Assembly: GCA_003602535.1 (NCBI GenBank)
Contig: QQSA01000084.1
Coordinates: 1-6,931 of the forward strand
From: Candidatus Poseidoniales archaeon
Lineage (GTDB): Archaea; Thermoplasmatota; Poseidoniia; Poseidoniales; Poseidoniaceae
Direction: 5' to 3'
Length of the DNA: 6,931 nucleotides
Below are positions 1 to 5,583 of this stretch, piece after piece. The position numbers and the translations under genes were made by a program. Numbering within the stretch: position 1 is the stretch's first letter; each line of letters starts with the position of its first letter. The notes beneath the pieces were generated by a model, which made no database searches, was not told the origin of the DNA, and saw only the letters and a list, made by a program, of their open reading frames with translations.

Positions 1-912
1 GGTGGACCATTCGCAAATATCGCTCACGGAAACTCATCTGTCATCGCAGACAGATTAGCGCTTGGAGCTTCAGATTTCGTTGTCACTGAAGCAGGATTTG
101 GCTCTGACATGGGTGCTGAAAAATTCATGCATATCAAGGCAGCAAATTCAGGAAAGGCACCAGATTGTGTCGTGATGAATGTAACTGTGCGTTCTATGAA
201 ATTACACGGAGGAGCATTTGGCACTCGTGCGGCAAGGAGACCTTCAAAAGAAGAAATTGAGAAGGAAGATGTTGAAGCAGTGAGAGACGGCGCACAGAGT
301 AATCTTGACCGCCATATTCGTAATATGTCGAGATTTGGAATGCCTGTCGTCGTTTCTGTTAACCGATTTGCGAGTGACACTGATGCAGAATTAAATTGCA
401 TAATTGAATGTGCCAGAGCATCTGGAGCTGCAGATGTTTGCCTTACTGAAGTCCATGCTAAGGGTGGAGCAGGTGGTGCGAAATTAGCAAAAGCAGTTGT
501 CAGTTCTTGTCAAGATCACATCGCAGCTGGTCGACCTTTCACACCATTATTCAACCCAAATACTCCTATCGAAGAAAAGGCTCTAAGAGTTGCAACTAGA
601 ATCTATGGTGCTGATGGAATCAATATTCAGGCAAAGGCAGACAGGCAACTAAAGCAAATCAAGGAATGGGGATATGGACACCTCCCAGTATGCATGGCTA
701 AGACACAATATTCATTCAGCCATGATGCAAATCTTTTGGGAGCACCAACTGGTTTTGAAGTTCCAATTCGAGAATTTAGATTGAACTCAGGTGCTGGTTT
801 TGTTGTTGCAATTTTAGGAGAAATCATGACAATGCCAGGATTACCCAAGCGACCTGCAGCATCTGACATGGACATGGATGAAGATGGCAACCTCGTCGGC
901 GTTTTCGGGTGA
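1..912 (+). CDS. fhs: Formate--tetrahydrofolate ligase, C-terminal half (5' end outside window)
   Basis: Formate-tetrahydrofolate ligase makes 10-formyl-THF from formate, ATP and THF in the cytoplasm, feeding purine synthesis and one-carbon metabolism. The frame is open from base 1, giving 303 residues, roughly half of the usual 550-630, so the ATP-binding P-loop part is missing only because the window cuts it off. Family-typical segments seen, in window residue numbers: GGPFANIAHGN (1-11), VVTEAGFG (27-34), NVTVRSMKLHGG (60-71), a DTDAE block near 126-130, CMAKTQYS (231-238), and the closing MTMPGLPK (276-283) with a DEDGNLVG end. No frameshift or missing motif is seen. It is the first gene of a tight plus-strand run with pelA, whose ribosome binding site overlaps this stop codon. 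The family assignment is secure; use of folate rather than methanopterin is inferred from the enzyme. Confidence 0.96.
   Translation, partial: GGPFANIAHGNSSVIADRLALGASDFVVTEAGFGSDMGAEKFMHIKAANSGKAPDCVVMNVTVRSMKLHGGAFGTRAARRPSKEEIEKEDVEAVRDGAQSNLDRHIRNMSRFGMPVVVSVNRFASDTDAELNCIIECARASGAADVCLTEVHAKGGAGGAKLAKAVVSSCQDHIAAGRPFTPLFNPNTPIEEKALRVATRIYGADGINIQAKADRQLKQIKEWGYGHLPVCMAKTQYSFSHDANLLGAPTGFEVPIREFRLNSGAGFVVAILGEIMTMPGLPKRPAASDMDMDEDGNLVGVFG
907..912 (+). promoter_or_regulatory. Shine-Dalgarno-like site of pelA, overlapping the fhs stop
   Basis: GGGTGA contains GGTGA, complementary to the usual archaeal 16S rRNA 3' end, and sits 4 bases before ATG 917. Its last three bases are the fhs stop codon TGA. 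It decides the pelA start at 917 over the in-frame ATG codons at 878 and 884, which would add 13 or 11 residues unlike Pelota. Confidence 0.65.
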
Positions 913-916
913 ATAC

Positions 917-1945
917 ATGCAGGTTGTTAAACGTGAATTTGGTTTGTATCGTATCCGTATCGATAGCGAAGATGACCTTTGGACCTTAGCTCGCTTATGC
1001 GTCAAAGGTCGAAGCTTAGGAATGCTAGGTGAAAGGAGAGACCAAACCACTGCTGGTCAAGAAGGCGGACGAGCAAAAGCTGCTGAAAGGAAAAAAATGT
1101 GGATCAAATTAGCAATTGAATCTAACGAATTTCATACATTTGCAGATACATTAAGAGTTCATGGAATTATTGAAGAAGCACAATTTGACCAAGGTAGTCA
1201 TCACACACATATCGTAGAAGTTAGGGATGAAGTTGAACTGACATCGAATCAACCATTCCCCCAAGTCGATCAAGATTTGATTCGTCAAGCCTGTGCAGAT
1301 AGTGGGAAAGCAAAGGTTGTCATTATAGTTGTAGAATCTGATGAAGCAATTCTATTCGAAGTCACAGGCAGAGGCGTGAGAGAAGTCTCCACCTGGACAA
1401 TGCGAGGAGGAGGAAAGTACACCGGTGCCAAGGTTAGTGAAGGAGTATCGAATTCATTCTTCGAAAAGATTGCCAAAGAAGCAAATGATTCTATTCCAGA
1501 TGGTACTCCAATTGTAATATGTGGACCTGGGCATTCAAGAGAAAGATTAGCACCTCTACTGAATGGTGCCAAGAAATTGGTTGCTACTAGCATGGGAGGG
1601 CGTGCTGCAGCAAACGAGGTAATTCGTGAAGGCCTAGCAGGAGATGTATTATCCGAACACGCTGTTGTGAAAGAAACCGCTTTGCTTGAAGAAGCATGGA
1701 AACGAATTTCAACTGATGGTGCTGTAGCATATGGCCGTGATTTAATCATCAAGGCATTGGAAGAAGGGGCAATAGAAACGCTATTGGTAAGTGCTGATTT
1801 GTTGAGAGAATCTGACTGGGAAAATATTGTCGCAGGGCTTAGCGACATCGGTGCTGATTTGATTCAGTGCTCTGCCGACCACGATGCAGGTGAACAACTT
1901 CTCGGAATGGGTGGCGCAGTAGCATTACTAAGATTCAAGGTGTAG
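917..1945 (+). CDS. pelA: mRNA surveillance protein Pelota (aPelota)
   Basis: Pelota is the eRF1-like partner of aEF1A in archaea; together they enter stalled ribosomes and split them with ABCE1 for no-go/non-stop rescue. The 342-residue product matches family length. Three domains are visible: an Sm-like N-terminal domain (about 1-125, with DDLWTLARL at 19-27), a central domain (about 130-250, with RGGGKYTGAK at 163-172) and an eRF1-type C-terminal domain (about 255-342, with AYGRDLIIKALEEGAIETLLV at 271-291 and GGAVALLRFKV at the end). GGRAAANEVIREG (227-239) and SADHDAGEQL (319-328) are also typical. No GGQ peptide-release motif is present, as expected for Pelota and unlike aRF1. The start is ATG 917 because it begins directly with the conserved N-terminus and has a well-placed ribosome binding site. 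The gene lies between fhs and a small unknown gene with gaps of 4 and 2 bases. Confidence 0.95.
   Translation: MQVVKREFGLYRIRIDSEDDLWTLARLCVKGRSLGMLGERRDQTTAGQEGGRAKAAERKKMWIKLAIESNEFHTFADTLRVHGIIEEAQFDQGSHHTHIVEVRDEVELTSNQPFPQVDQDLIRQACADSGKAKVVIIVVESDEAILFEVTGRGVREVSTWTMRGGGKYTGAKVSEGVSNSFFEKIAKEANDSIPDGTPIVICGPGHSRERLAPLLNGAKKLVATSMGGRAAANEVIREGLAGDVLSEHAVVKETALLEEAWKRISTDGAVAYGRDLIIKALEEGAIETLLVSADLLRESDWENIVAGLSDIGADLIQCSADHDAGEQLLGMGGAVALLRFKV
1937..1942 (+). promoter_or_regulatory. Shine-Dalgarno-like site of the 93-residue gene
   Basis: AAGGTG lies in the last codons of pelA, 5 bases before ATG 1948. It supports the small downstream frame as a real, translationally coupled gene. Confidence 0.5.
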
Positions 1946-1947
1946 TC

Positions 1948-2229
1948 ATGTACTCAAGATGGTTTCACGAAATTGAAGGTGACTTACGCCAAGAGATGAA
2001 AGGACTTAGATGGCTATTAATTCGTAAGGAAGACTTGCCTCAAGCAACATCTGCGTGGATGTTCGCAGAACTAGATGGAACATTAATCGGTGTAGACCAT
2101 AGAGGTTCTGAATTCGAATCTGGAATTCATAATCGTGCCATACACCTGCTGCTAGTTGATGATTCTGAAGGTATCACTGGGATAACTAAGGTAGTTACAG
2201 AAGGTAAGCTCGAAGATCACATTTGGTAA
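1948..2229 (+). CDS. Conserved-looking small protein of unknown function, 93 residues
   Basis: I do not recognise this family. The product is a soluble 93-residue protein with no signal peptide or membrane segment. It has a mixed charged N-terminus (MYSRWFHEIEGDLRQEMKG), a hydrophobic strand-like WLLIRK, a glycine turn (ELDGTLIGVDHRGSEFESG), a strongly hydrophobic strand IHLLLVDD near 65-72 and the terminus EDHIW. No cysteines and no obvious metal or nucleotide site are seen. Evidence that it is real: a Shine-Dalgarno-like AAGGTG 5 bases upstream, a start 2 bases after the pelA stop, and similar codon use to pelA. Its stop TAA directly abuts the stop codon of the convergent DP1 gene. Co-transcription with pelA hints at a translation- or ribosome-linked role, but that is only context. 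Confidence 0.75.
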   Translation: MYSRWFHEIEGDLRQEMKGLRWLLIRKEDLPQATSAWMFAELDGTLIGVDHRGSEFESGIHNRAIHLLLVDDSEGITGITKVVTEGKLEDHIW

Positions 2230-3756
2230 TCAAGCAAATGGAATTGAAATCGATTTGTGCGTTCCTAGATTTACAATTGTCAACATACAGGGTTTCGGTT
2301 GGAAACCGAGCATTCTCTGATATGATGTCTGGTCTTGCCATGTAGATGAACAAACAAGAGTTGTTCCTCTGAAATCAAGACAGGCATGACCATGAACGTG
2401 TCCTGTTACGAAGATATCTGGGACTTCTCGAATAACCAATCCATCTTCAGGCTCTGGAGAAAGAGGAGTCTTTCCACCCCATTGAGGTGCTAAGTGACGA
2501 CGGCGCAACATTTGCCGCATCGCTTCAACGGGATCTCGATAAGTAACTGTACGAAGACCTGCAACGAAATCGTCGATTGACTTACCGTGATAAGATAACA
2601 ATCTGACACCATCCAAACTAAAATCACAAGGGTTTCCTACAAATTTGGTACTGTTGAAATCTTGTTGGATTTCTGGTTCAAGGGTAGGTTGAGGTTCGGC
2701 TGGTCGAACTGCATCATGGTTACCAGGAAGCATGATACATTCTACCCATTCTGGTAATAATTCCAACAACTCTGCAAACCTAGTATATTGGCCATATAGA
2801 TCTTTGATTGCTAATTCTTTATCCTGTCCCGGATAAATTCCGACACCATCTACACAATCACCTGACAGCACAAGATACTTGATCGTACGAGCCAATGGGT
2901 CGGTATTGAACCACTGAATCATTTTGTGCCACTGAGCCTCTAGGAAAGTTTTGCTTCCGACATGAATATCAGAAAGGAAAGCCACAGAAACTCCTTGTTC
3001 TGCGAAACACTTCTCATGTTTATCCTGCATTGGGAAATGTAAATCGTCGATGTAAAACATATCACCATTTTGAGAAAAAGTACCTGAAACCCCAATCACA
3101 TCATCTGGCATCAAGCCGGATTCAACCACCTGGGCATGTTCAATGACACGATCTTCTCCCTTACGATTCATCAAAAGACAGTTCATCTCACCGCTTGAAT
3201 CCTCTAATGAGAACATCAAATGACCATTCTTTGTATGCCTTGGATCATTTACTAATCCGATTGCAACTGCAATATTTTCTCGCCCTTGAAATCGGCTTTT
3301 TTCTACTTGTAGCCTAGCTATTTCCATTGGGCGTCTTGGAAGATTAGAATTTGTGATAATCAATTTCCTCAACCTTTCCAGACGATCGTTGAATGCATTA
3401 TTTATGTCACCCATTTTACCTTCTGTTGTGCTATTTCCTGTAATATCATAATGCACCTTGATGTCAATCATAGCGTCTACTGCATCCATAGGGAAATCAG
3501 CTCGATTCCAATCTGGAAGATTATTCCTCATACTGATTTGTTCAGGTTCAGGCTCTAGAATAGGAGCGATTACTCTACCGGGATTTGAAACTGGAATCAT
3601 GTCTATTGTCATCAAACCCTTGATTCCCTTAGAACGAAGATCTGCAATTAGACCAATTGGGTCATAGTACTGCTCTAAACGCTCTTTTACTCCACGGTTG
3701 ACAATCAGTCCTGCACCCATAAGGTGCTGGAGAATCTCGCCCCAACCGGTTGCCAT
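2230..3756 (-). CDS. polB: DNA polymerase D small subunit DP1 (3'-5' exonuclease subunit)
   Basis: DP1 is the proofreading subunit of the archaeal replicative polymerase PolD, working with the catalytic large subunit DP2 (not in this window). From ATG 3756 the protein is 508 residues, within family range. It has a helical N-terminal region, an OB-fold stretch (about 150-245) and an MRE11-like calcineurin phosphoesterase domain (about 255-490). All metal-site motifs are intact: SDIHVG (D263, H265), SGDCVDG (D300, D303), PGNHD (N346, H347), SYHG (H390) and GHVHGH (H453, H455), so the exonuclease should be active. The C-terminus carries the family-like TWQDQTSYQ and VNLG segments. A TTG at 3783 would add nine residues (MYVRFCLRN) but has no ribosome binding site; ATG 3756 is preferred, although its AGGA is only 2 bases upstream. 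It lies 59 bases downstream of cinA on the same strand, probably one transcript. Confidence 0.94.
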   Translation of the reverse strand: MATGWGEILQHLMGAGLIVNRGVKERLEQYYDPIGLIADLRSKGIKGLMTIDMIPVSNPGRVIAPILEPEPEQISMRNNLPDWNRADFPMDAVDAMIDIKVHYDITGNSTTEGKMGDINNAFNDRLERLRKLIITNSNLPRRPMEIARLQVEKSRFQGRENIAVAIGLVNDPRHTKNGHLMFSLEDSSGEMNCLLMNRKGEDRVIEHAQVVESGLMPDDVIGVSGTFSQNGDMFYIDDLHFPMQDKHEKCFAEQGVSVAFLSDIHVGSKTFLEAQWHKMIQWFNTDPLARTIKYLVLSGDCVDGVGIYPGQDKELAIKDLYGQYTRFAELLELLPEWVECIMLPGNHDAVRPAEPQPTLEPEIQQDFNSTKFVGNPCDFSLDGVRLLSYHGKSIDDFVAGLRTVTYRDPVEAMRQMLRRRHLAPQWGGKTPLSPEPEDGLVIREVPDIFVTGHVHGHACLDFRGTTLVCSSTWQDQTSYQRMLGFQPKPCMLTIVNLGTHKSISIPFA

Positions 3757-3815
3757 ATTCCTAAGACAGAATCGGACGTACAAGAGGTGTTCGGACGTTT
3801 AACAAAAATTAGAGT

Positions 3816-4499
3816 TCATTCCTCTTCCCATTTAACATCGGTATCATCACCGACAGATGCACCTAGATCTTGCCAAGATTCATCTTGCCATGGCGCACCT
3901 GCTGATGCCTCTGCTGCTCTGCGAGCTTTTGCTGCTTCAGATTTAGCCATTGCAACTGCAGCATTTGCTGCTTCCTTTTCCTTCTCAGCAATGGCATCTA
4001 TTTGTCTCACTTTTGCCTTATCCCAACAATCGATTGCTGTTTTCAATGCAAAGTGAACAAATGAGATTTTGTTCTCGCTTCTGCTACCGCCCATTTGGAC
4101 AGATTCAGCATTGGCCCAATGTTCTGAAGCTATACCTACATAGACAAGCCCCACCGGTTTATTCGAATTTAATGCGACAGGCCCAGCTATTCCAGTTATC
4201 GAAATTGCAATGTCTGCTCCAGATTTAACTCTAGCACCTTCAGCCATTTGAATCGCAACTGTTGCATTAACAGCGCCTTTAGACTCTAACAATTCTCTTT
4301 GAACATCTAATTCATTTATCTTGGAATCATAAGAATAGCAGACCCAACTTTGACTAAACCAATCACTCGCACCAGAGATATCTGTTAATGTGCTTGCTAG
4401 TAGGCCACCAGTACAAGATTCTGCGATTGTTATCTCGGCTTTTACCTCTTTCAAACGTCGCACTAGGCGAGCCGCTAAGGCTTGGACTTCCTCATCCAT
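3816..4499 (-). CDS. CinA C-terminal-domain protein (PncC-like amidohydrolase) with acidic helical tail
   Basis: Proteins of this domain (CinA C-terminal, PncC) deamidate nicotinamide mononucleotide to nicotinate mononucleotide in pyridine-nucleotide salvage. The stand-alone domain covers about residues 5-158. Motifs seen: AESCTGG (26-32), SGAS (42-45), YSYDSK (55-60), KGAV (74-77), QMAEG (84-88), ITGIAGP (101-107) and KPVGLVY (114-120). The usual glycine-rich loop after GIAGP is replaced by VALNSN, and the Ser that commonly follows GAV is Asn (78). After the domain comes an unusual extension of about 65 residues: an Ala/Glu/Lys-rich stretch likely to form a long helix (about 161-200), then a Trp-and-acid tail with PWQDESWQDL and ending VKWEEE. 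The molybdopterin-binding half of full-length CinA is absent. ATG 4499 fits the domain start; no ribosome binding site is seen, so leaderless translation is possible. The domain call is strong; NMN deamidase activity is inferred. Confidence 0.88.
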   Translation of the reverse strand: MDEEVQALAARLVRRLKEVKAEITIAESCTGGLLASTLTDISGASDWFSQSWVCYSYDSKINELDVQRELLESKGAVNATVAIQMAEGARVKSGADIAISITGIAGPVALNSNKPVGLVYVGIASEHWANAESVQMGGSRSENKISFVHFALKTAIDCWDKAKVRQIDAIAEKEKEAANAAVAMAKSEAAKARRAAEASAGAPWQDESWQDLGASVGDDTDVKWEEE

Positions 4500-4542
4500 C
4501 AGTTAGGCACGAGAGTCGGTACTTCTTGAAGTTACAGGGGTG

Positions 4543-4553
4543 TTATTCAAAAA
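4543..4553. promoter_or_regulatory. AT-rich element, possible shared TATA region for tRNA-Val and cinA
   Basis: TTATTCAAAAA lies in the 76-base gap between the divergent cinA and tRNA-Val genes. It is centred about 28 bases upstream of the tRNA 5' end on the plus strand. On the minus strand it reads TTTTTGAATAA, about 45-50 bases before the cinA ATG, which would give a leader of some 20 bases. Both spacings suit archaeal TATA boxes, but the match to the consensus is loose, so this is a position-based suggestion. Confidence 0.35.
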
Positions 4554-4575
4554 GAGGTGCCAAGTAGGACTGGTT

Positions 4576-4648
4576 GGGCCCGTGGTCTAGCGGTTATGAC
4601 ACCTCGCTTACACCGAGTTGATCGTGGGTTCGATTCCCACCGGGCCCA
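4576..4648 (+). tRNA. tRNA-Val (anticodon UAC)
   Basis: The 73-base sequence folds into a full cloverleaf. The acceptor stem is GGGCCCG (4576-4582) with CGGGCCC (4641-4647), 7 perfect pairs. The D arm is GTC/GAC with loop TAGCGGTTAT, the anticodon stem is 4602-4606 with 4614-4618, and the T arm is GTGGG TTCGATT CCCAC (4624-4640). The anticodon loop CTTACAC gives U33 and anticodon TAC (4609-4611), reading GUA valine codons. The discriminator base is A (4648), and CCA is not encoded. The outermost anticodon-stem pair (4602 with 4618) is a C-U mismatch. No intron is present. It stands alone between cinA (divergent) and the HAD gene (convergent). Confidence 0.96.
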
Positions 4649-4653
4649 CTAAC

Positions 4654-4658
4654 AAAAA
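4654..4658 (-). terminator. T-tract on minus strand, likely terminator of the HAD gene
   Basis: Five As on the plus strand are TTTTT on the minus strand, 41 bases past the HAD stop and just before the convergent tRNA. A small inverted repeat, TGGTCT-TCAA-AGACCA (4693-4708), straddles the HAD stop codon upstream of it. Together they would keep the phosphatase transcript from running through the tRNA. Confidence 0.35.
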
Positions 4659-4676
4659 CTAGCATGCAGTCTATCG

Positions 4677-4681
4677 TTTTT
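4677..4681 (+). terminator. T-tract, likely terminator of tRNA-Val
   Basis: Five Ts on the plus strand start 29 bases after the tRNA end. Archaeal RNA polymerase stops at short U-rich tracts without needing a hairpin, and no other plus-strand gene follows here. Confidence 0.4.
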
Positions 4682-4698
4682 ATAGGAATCAATGGTCT

Positions 4699-5358
4699 TC
4701 AAAGACCAAGGTAAGGACGTAAATCATTGAGATCTTTGGACTCAATAACTGTAACTCCTGCCTCAGAAAAAGCAATTTTTGCAGCTTCTCTCTGCGGATT
4801 AAATCCAATAAAGGTGGAACCATCGATTTTCATGGACAAATCCATACTAGAGTCACCGATTGATACCAATCTTTCAGGTGGACAATCAATAATGTTCAAG
4901 AGTCGCTTAATCGATGTATATTTCTCCATTGATGGAACCCTAACTACTCCTTGATCCAACAACCAACCATCGTCATCGAATTCGAAACCATTTGCGATCC
5001 AATCATCTGCTTTGACTAAAGCCGCAATAGATTGCACAAAAATATCAACACCTGCTGAAACTATGGCAACATGAACTCCAGCAGCCTTGAGATCTGCCAC
5101 TAATTCTTTAGCACCCTTCATTAGTTTACATCCAGAATAAGCTCTGAACAAATCATCACGATGTATACGAGGAGATTTGTCTTTCCACAATGCAATATCT
5201 GCAGCCATAAATTCGCTGTCAGTTAACTCACCTGCCATGAATTTTTGAAGAAGATCTTTCGAACTGGTTCCAAAGTGTTCATGGATAGTTCTCCATGAAG
5301 AAATGGAATCTGCAAGAACACCATCACAATCAAATGCAACACAAAGAGGCTTGTCCAA
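4699..5358 (-). CDS. HAD-superfamily phosphatase, phosphoserine-phosphatase-like
   Basis: A cytoplasmic 219-residue haloacid dehalogenase-type hydrolase. Motif I is FDCDGVL (9-15; nucleophile D10, acid D12), motif II is IVSAG (99-103; S101), a motif III lysine is probably K146 or K151 (MEKYTSIKRLL), and motif IV is IGDSSMDLSM (167-176; D169, D173). A helical cap of the C1 type lies between motifs I and II (about 20-80), with a GELTDSEF element like that in SerB/MtnX-type enzymes. This resembles phosphoserine phosphatase, but D-x-D is followed by G-V rather than the usual G-T/S, so the substrate is uncertain. The start is TTG 5358: no in-frame ATG or GTG gives motif I, a stop (TAG) lies in frame upstream, and GGGGAG sits 6 bases before it. 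The next in-frame ATG would delete motif I. Confidence 0.87.
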   Translation of the reverse strand: MDKPLCVAFDCDGVLADSISSWRTIHEHFGTSSKDLLQKFMAGELTDSEFMAADIALWKDKSPRIHRDDLFRAYSGCKLMKGAKELVADLKAAGVHVAIVSAGVDIFVQSIAALVKADDWIANGFEFDDDGWLLDQGVVRVPSMEKYTSIKRLLNIIDCPPERLVSIGDSSMDLSMKIDGSTFIGFNPQREAAKIAFSEAGVTVIESKDLNDLRPYLGL

Positions 5359-5364
5359 GTTTAT

Positions 5365-5370
5365 CTCCCC
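5365..5370 (-). promoter_or_regulatory. Shine-Dalgarno site of the HAD gene
   Basis: The minus strand reads AAAGGGGAG with GGGGAG ending 6 bases before TTG 5358. This strong match decides the otherwise doubtful TTG start. Confidence 0.7.
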
Positions 5371-5406
5371 TTTGATGGGAACAGGCTATCGCACTTGGAC
5401 TTGTTG

Positions 5407-5416
5407 AAAATAAAAG
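5407..5416 (-). promoter_or_regulatory. Possible TATA box of the HAD gene / U-rich end of the upstream transcript
   Basis: The minus strand reads CTTTTATTTT, about 53 bases before the HAD start. That would place transcription start near 5385 and leave a leader of roughly 25-30 bases containing the Shine-Dalgarno site. The wider pyrimidine tract (5404-5427) directly follows the hairpins at the end of the pilin-like gene, so the same bases may also end that upstream transcript. Confidence 0.35.
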
Positions 5417-5440
5417 AAGAAAGAAGGTTACAGAGGGGAG

Positions 5441-5466
5441 GGCCCCAGGATCGAAATCCTGGGGCC
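5441..5466 (-). terminator. Perfect 11-bp hairpin 1, UUCG loop on the minus strand
   Basis: GGCCCCAGGAT (5441-5451) pairs perfectly with ATCCTGGGGCC (5456-5466) around a 4-base loop, CGAA on plus and TTCG on minus. On the minus strand a pyrimidine- and T-rich tract follows (about 5404-5435), which together resembles an intrinsic terminator for the pilin-like gene. It is markedly more GC-rich than the surrounding DNA. The hairpin is certain; the role as terminator or as 3'-end stabiliser is inferred. Confidence 0.6.
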
Positions 5467-5476
5467 ACACTCCTTT

Positions 5477-5492
5477 GTGGGGCATCCCCCAC
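5477..5492. repeat. Inverted repeat overlapping hairpin 2 (alternative fold)
   Basis: GTGGGG (5477-5482) pairs perfectly with CCCCAC (5487-5492) around CATC. The right arm shares bases 5488-5492 with the left arm of hairpin 2, so the two folds exclude each other. CACTCC at 5468-5473 could additionally pair with GGAGTG at 5500-5505 to enclose this stem. Confidence 0.5.
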
Positions 5493-5515
5493 TCCTTCAG
5501 GAGTGGGTATTTTTT
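5488..5515 (+). terminator. Hairpin 2 with T-run, shaped like a plus-strand intrinsic terminator
   Basis: CCCACTCC (5488-5495) pairs with GGAGTGGG (5500-5507) around TTCA, 8 perfect pairs, followed by TATTTTTT (5508-5515). The T-run makes it a textbook intrinsic terminator shape on the plus strand, yet no plus-strand gene is visible upstream. On the minus strand the loop is TGAA and the stem lacks a downstream T-run. Confidence 0.5.
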
Positions 5516-5532
5516 CTACAAGTTTTGACAAA

Positions 5533-5558
5533 TCATCCTCTCCCGAAGGAGAGGATGA
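5533..5558 (-). terminator. Perfect 11-bp hairpin 3 with C(UUCG)G loop on the minus strand
   Basis: TCATCCTCTCC (5533-5543) pairs perfectly with GGAGAGGATGA (5548-5558). On the minus strand the loop is TTCG closed by C-G, the exceptionally stable cUUCGg tetraloop, 25 bases after the stop codon of the pilin-like gene. This supports function in that gene's mRNA 3' end. Its arm GATGA (5554-5558) can also pair with TCATC at 5565-5569, giving an alternative stem GATGAG-ATGT-CTCATC (5554-5569). Confidence 0.6.
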
Positions 5559-5583
5559 GATGTCTCATCTATCGCTTACCTGA

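Noticed and set aside
24..401. 125-codon minus-strand open frame inside fhs
   Set aside because: It is the shadow of a conserved formate-THF ligase sequence, with no recognisable domain.
878..916. Longer pelA frame starting at ATG 878
   Set aside because: The 13 extra residues overlap fhs, do not resemble a Pelota N-terminus, and ATG 917 has a ribosome binding site at the right distance.
1285..1848. 187-codon open frame on the minus strand inside pelA
   Set aside because: It lies wholly within a well-recognised Pelota gene, has no motif, and its Ser/Pro-rich composition is what the complement of such coding DNA gives.
917..1945. Peptide-chain release factor aRF1
   Set aside because: The gene is shorter than aRF1, lacks the GGQ motif and matches Pelota in all three domains.
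3757..3783. TTG 3783 as the DP1 start
   Set aside because: It adds only nine residues without a ribosome site; ATG 3756 is the simpler start, though not proven.
3724..4056. Plus-strand open frames over the end of cinA and the start of DP1
   Set aside because: They are antisense to the Ala-rich cinA tail; the Ala/Ser-rich product is a by-product of that composition.
5441..5558. CRISPR array or transposon end in the hairpin region
   Set aside because: There are no direct repeats with regular spacers, and no transposase or target-site duplication is seen nearby.
5395..5583. 62-codon plus-strand open frame across the hairpin region
   Set aside because: It has a TTG start without a ribosome site, runs through perfect hairpins and a T-run, and its peptide is low in hydrophobic order; non-coding structure explains the region better.
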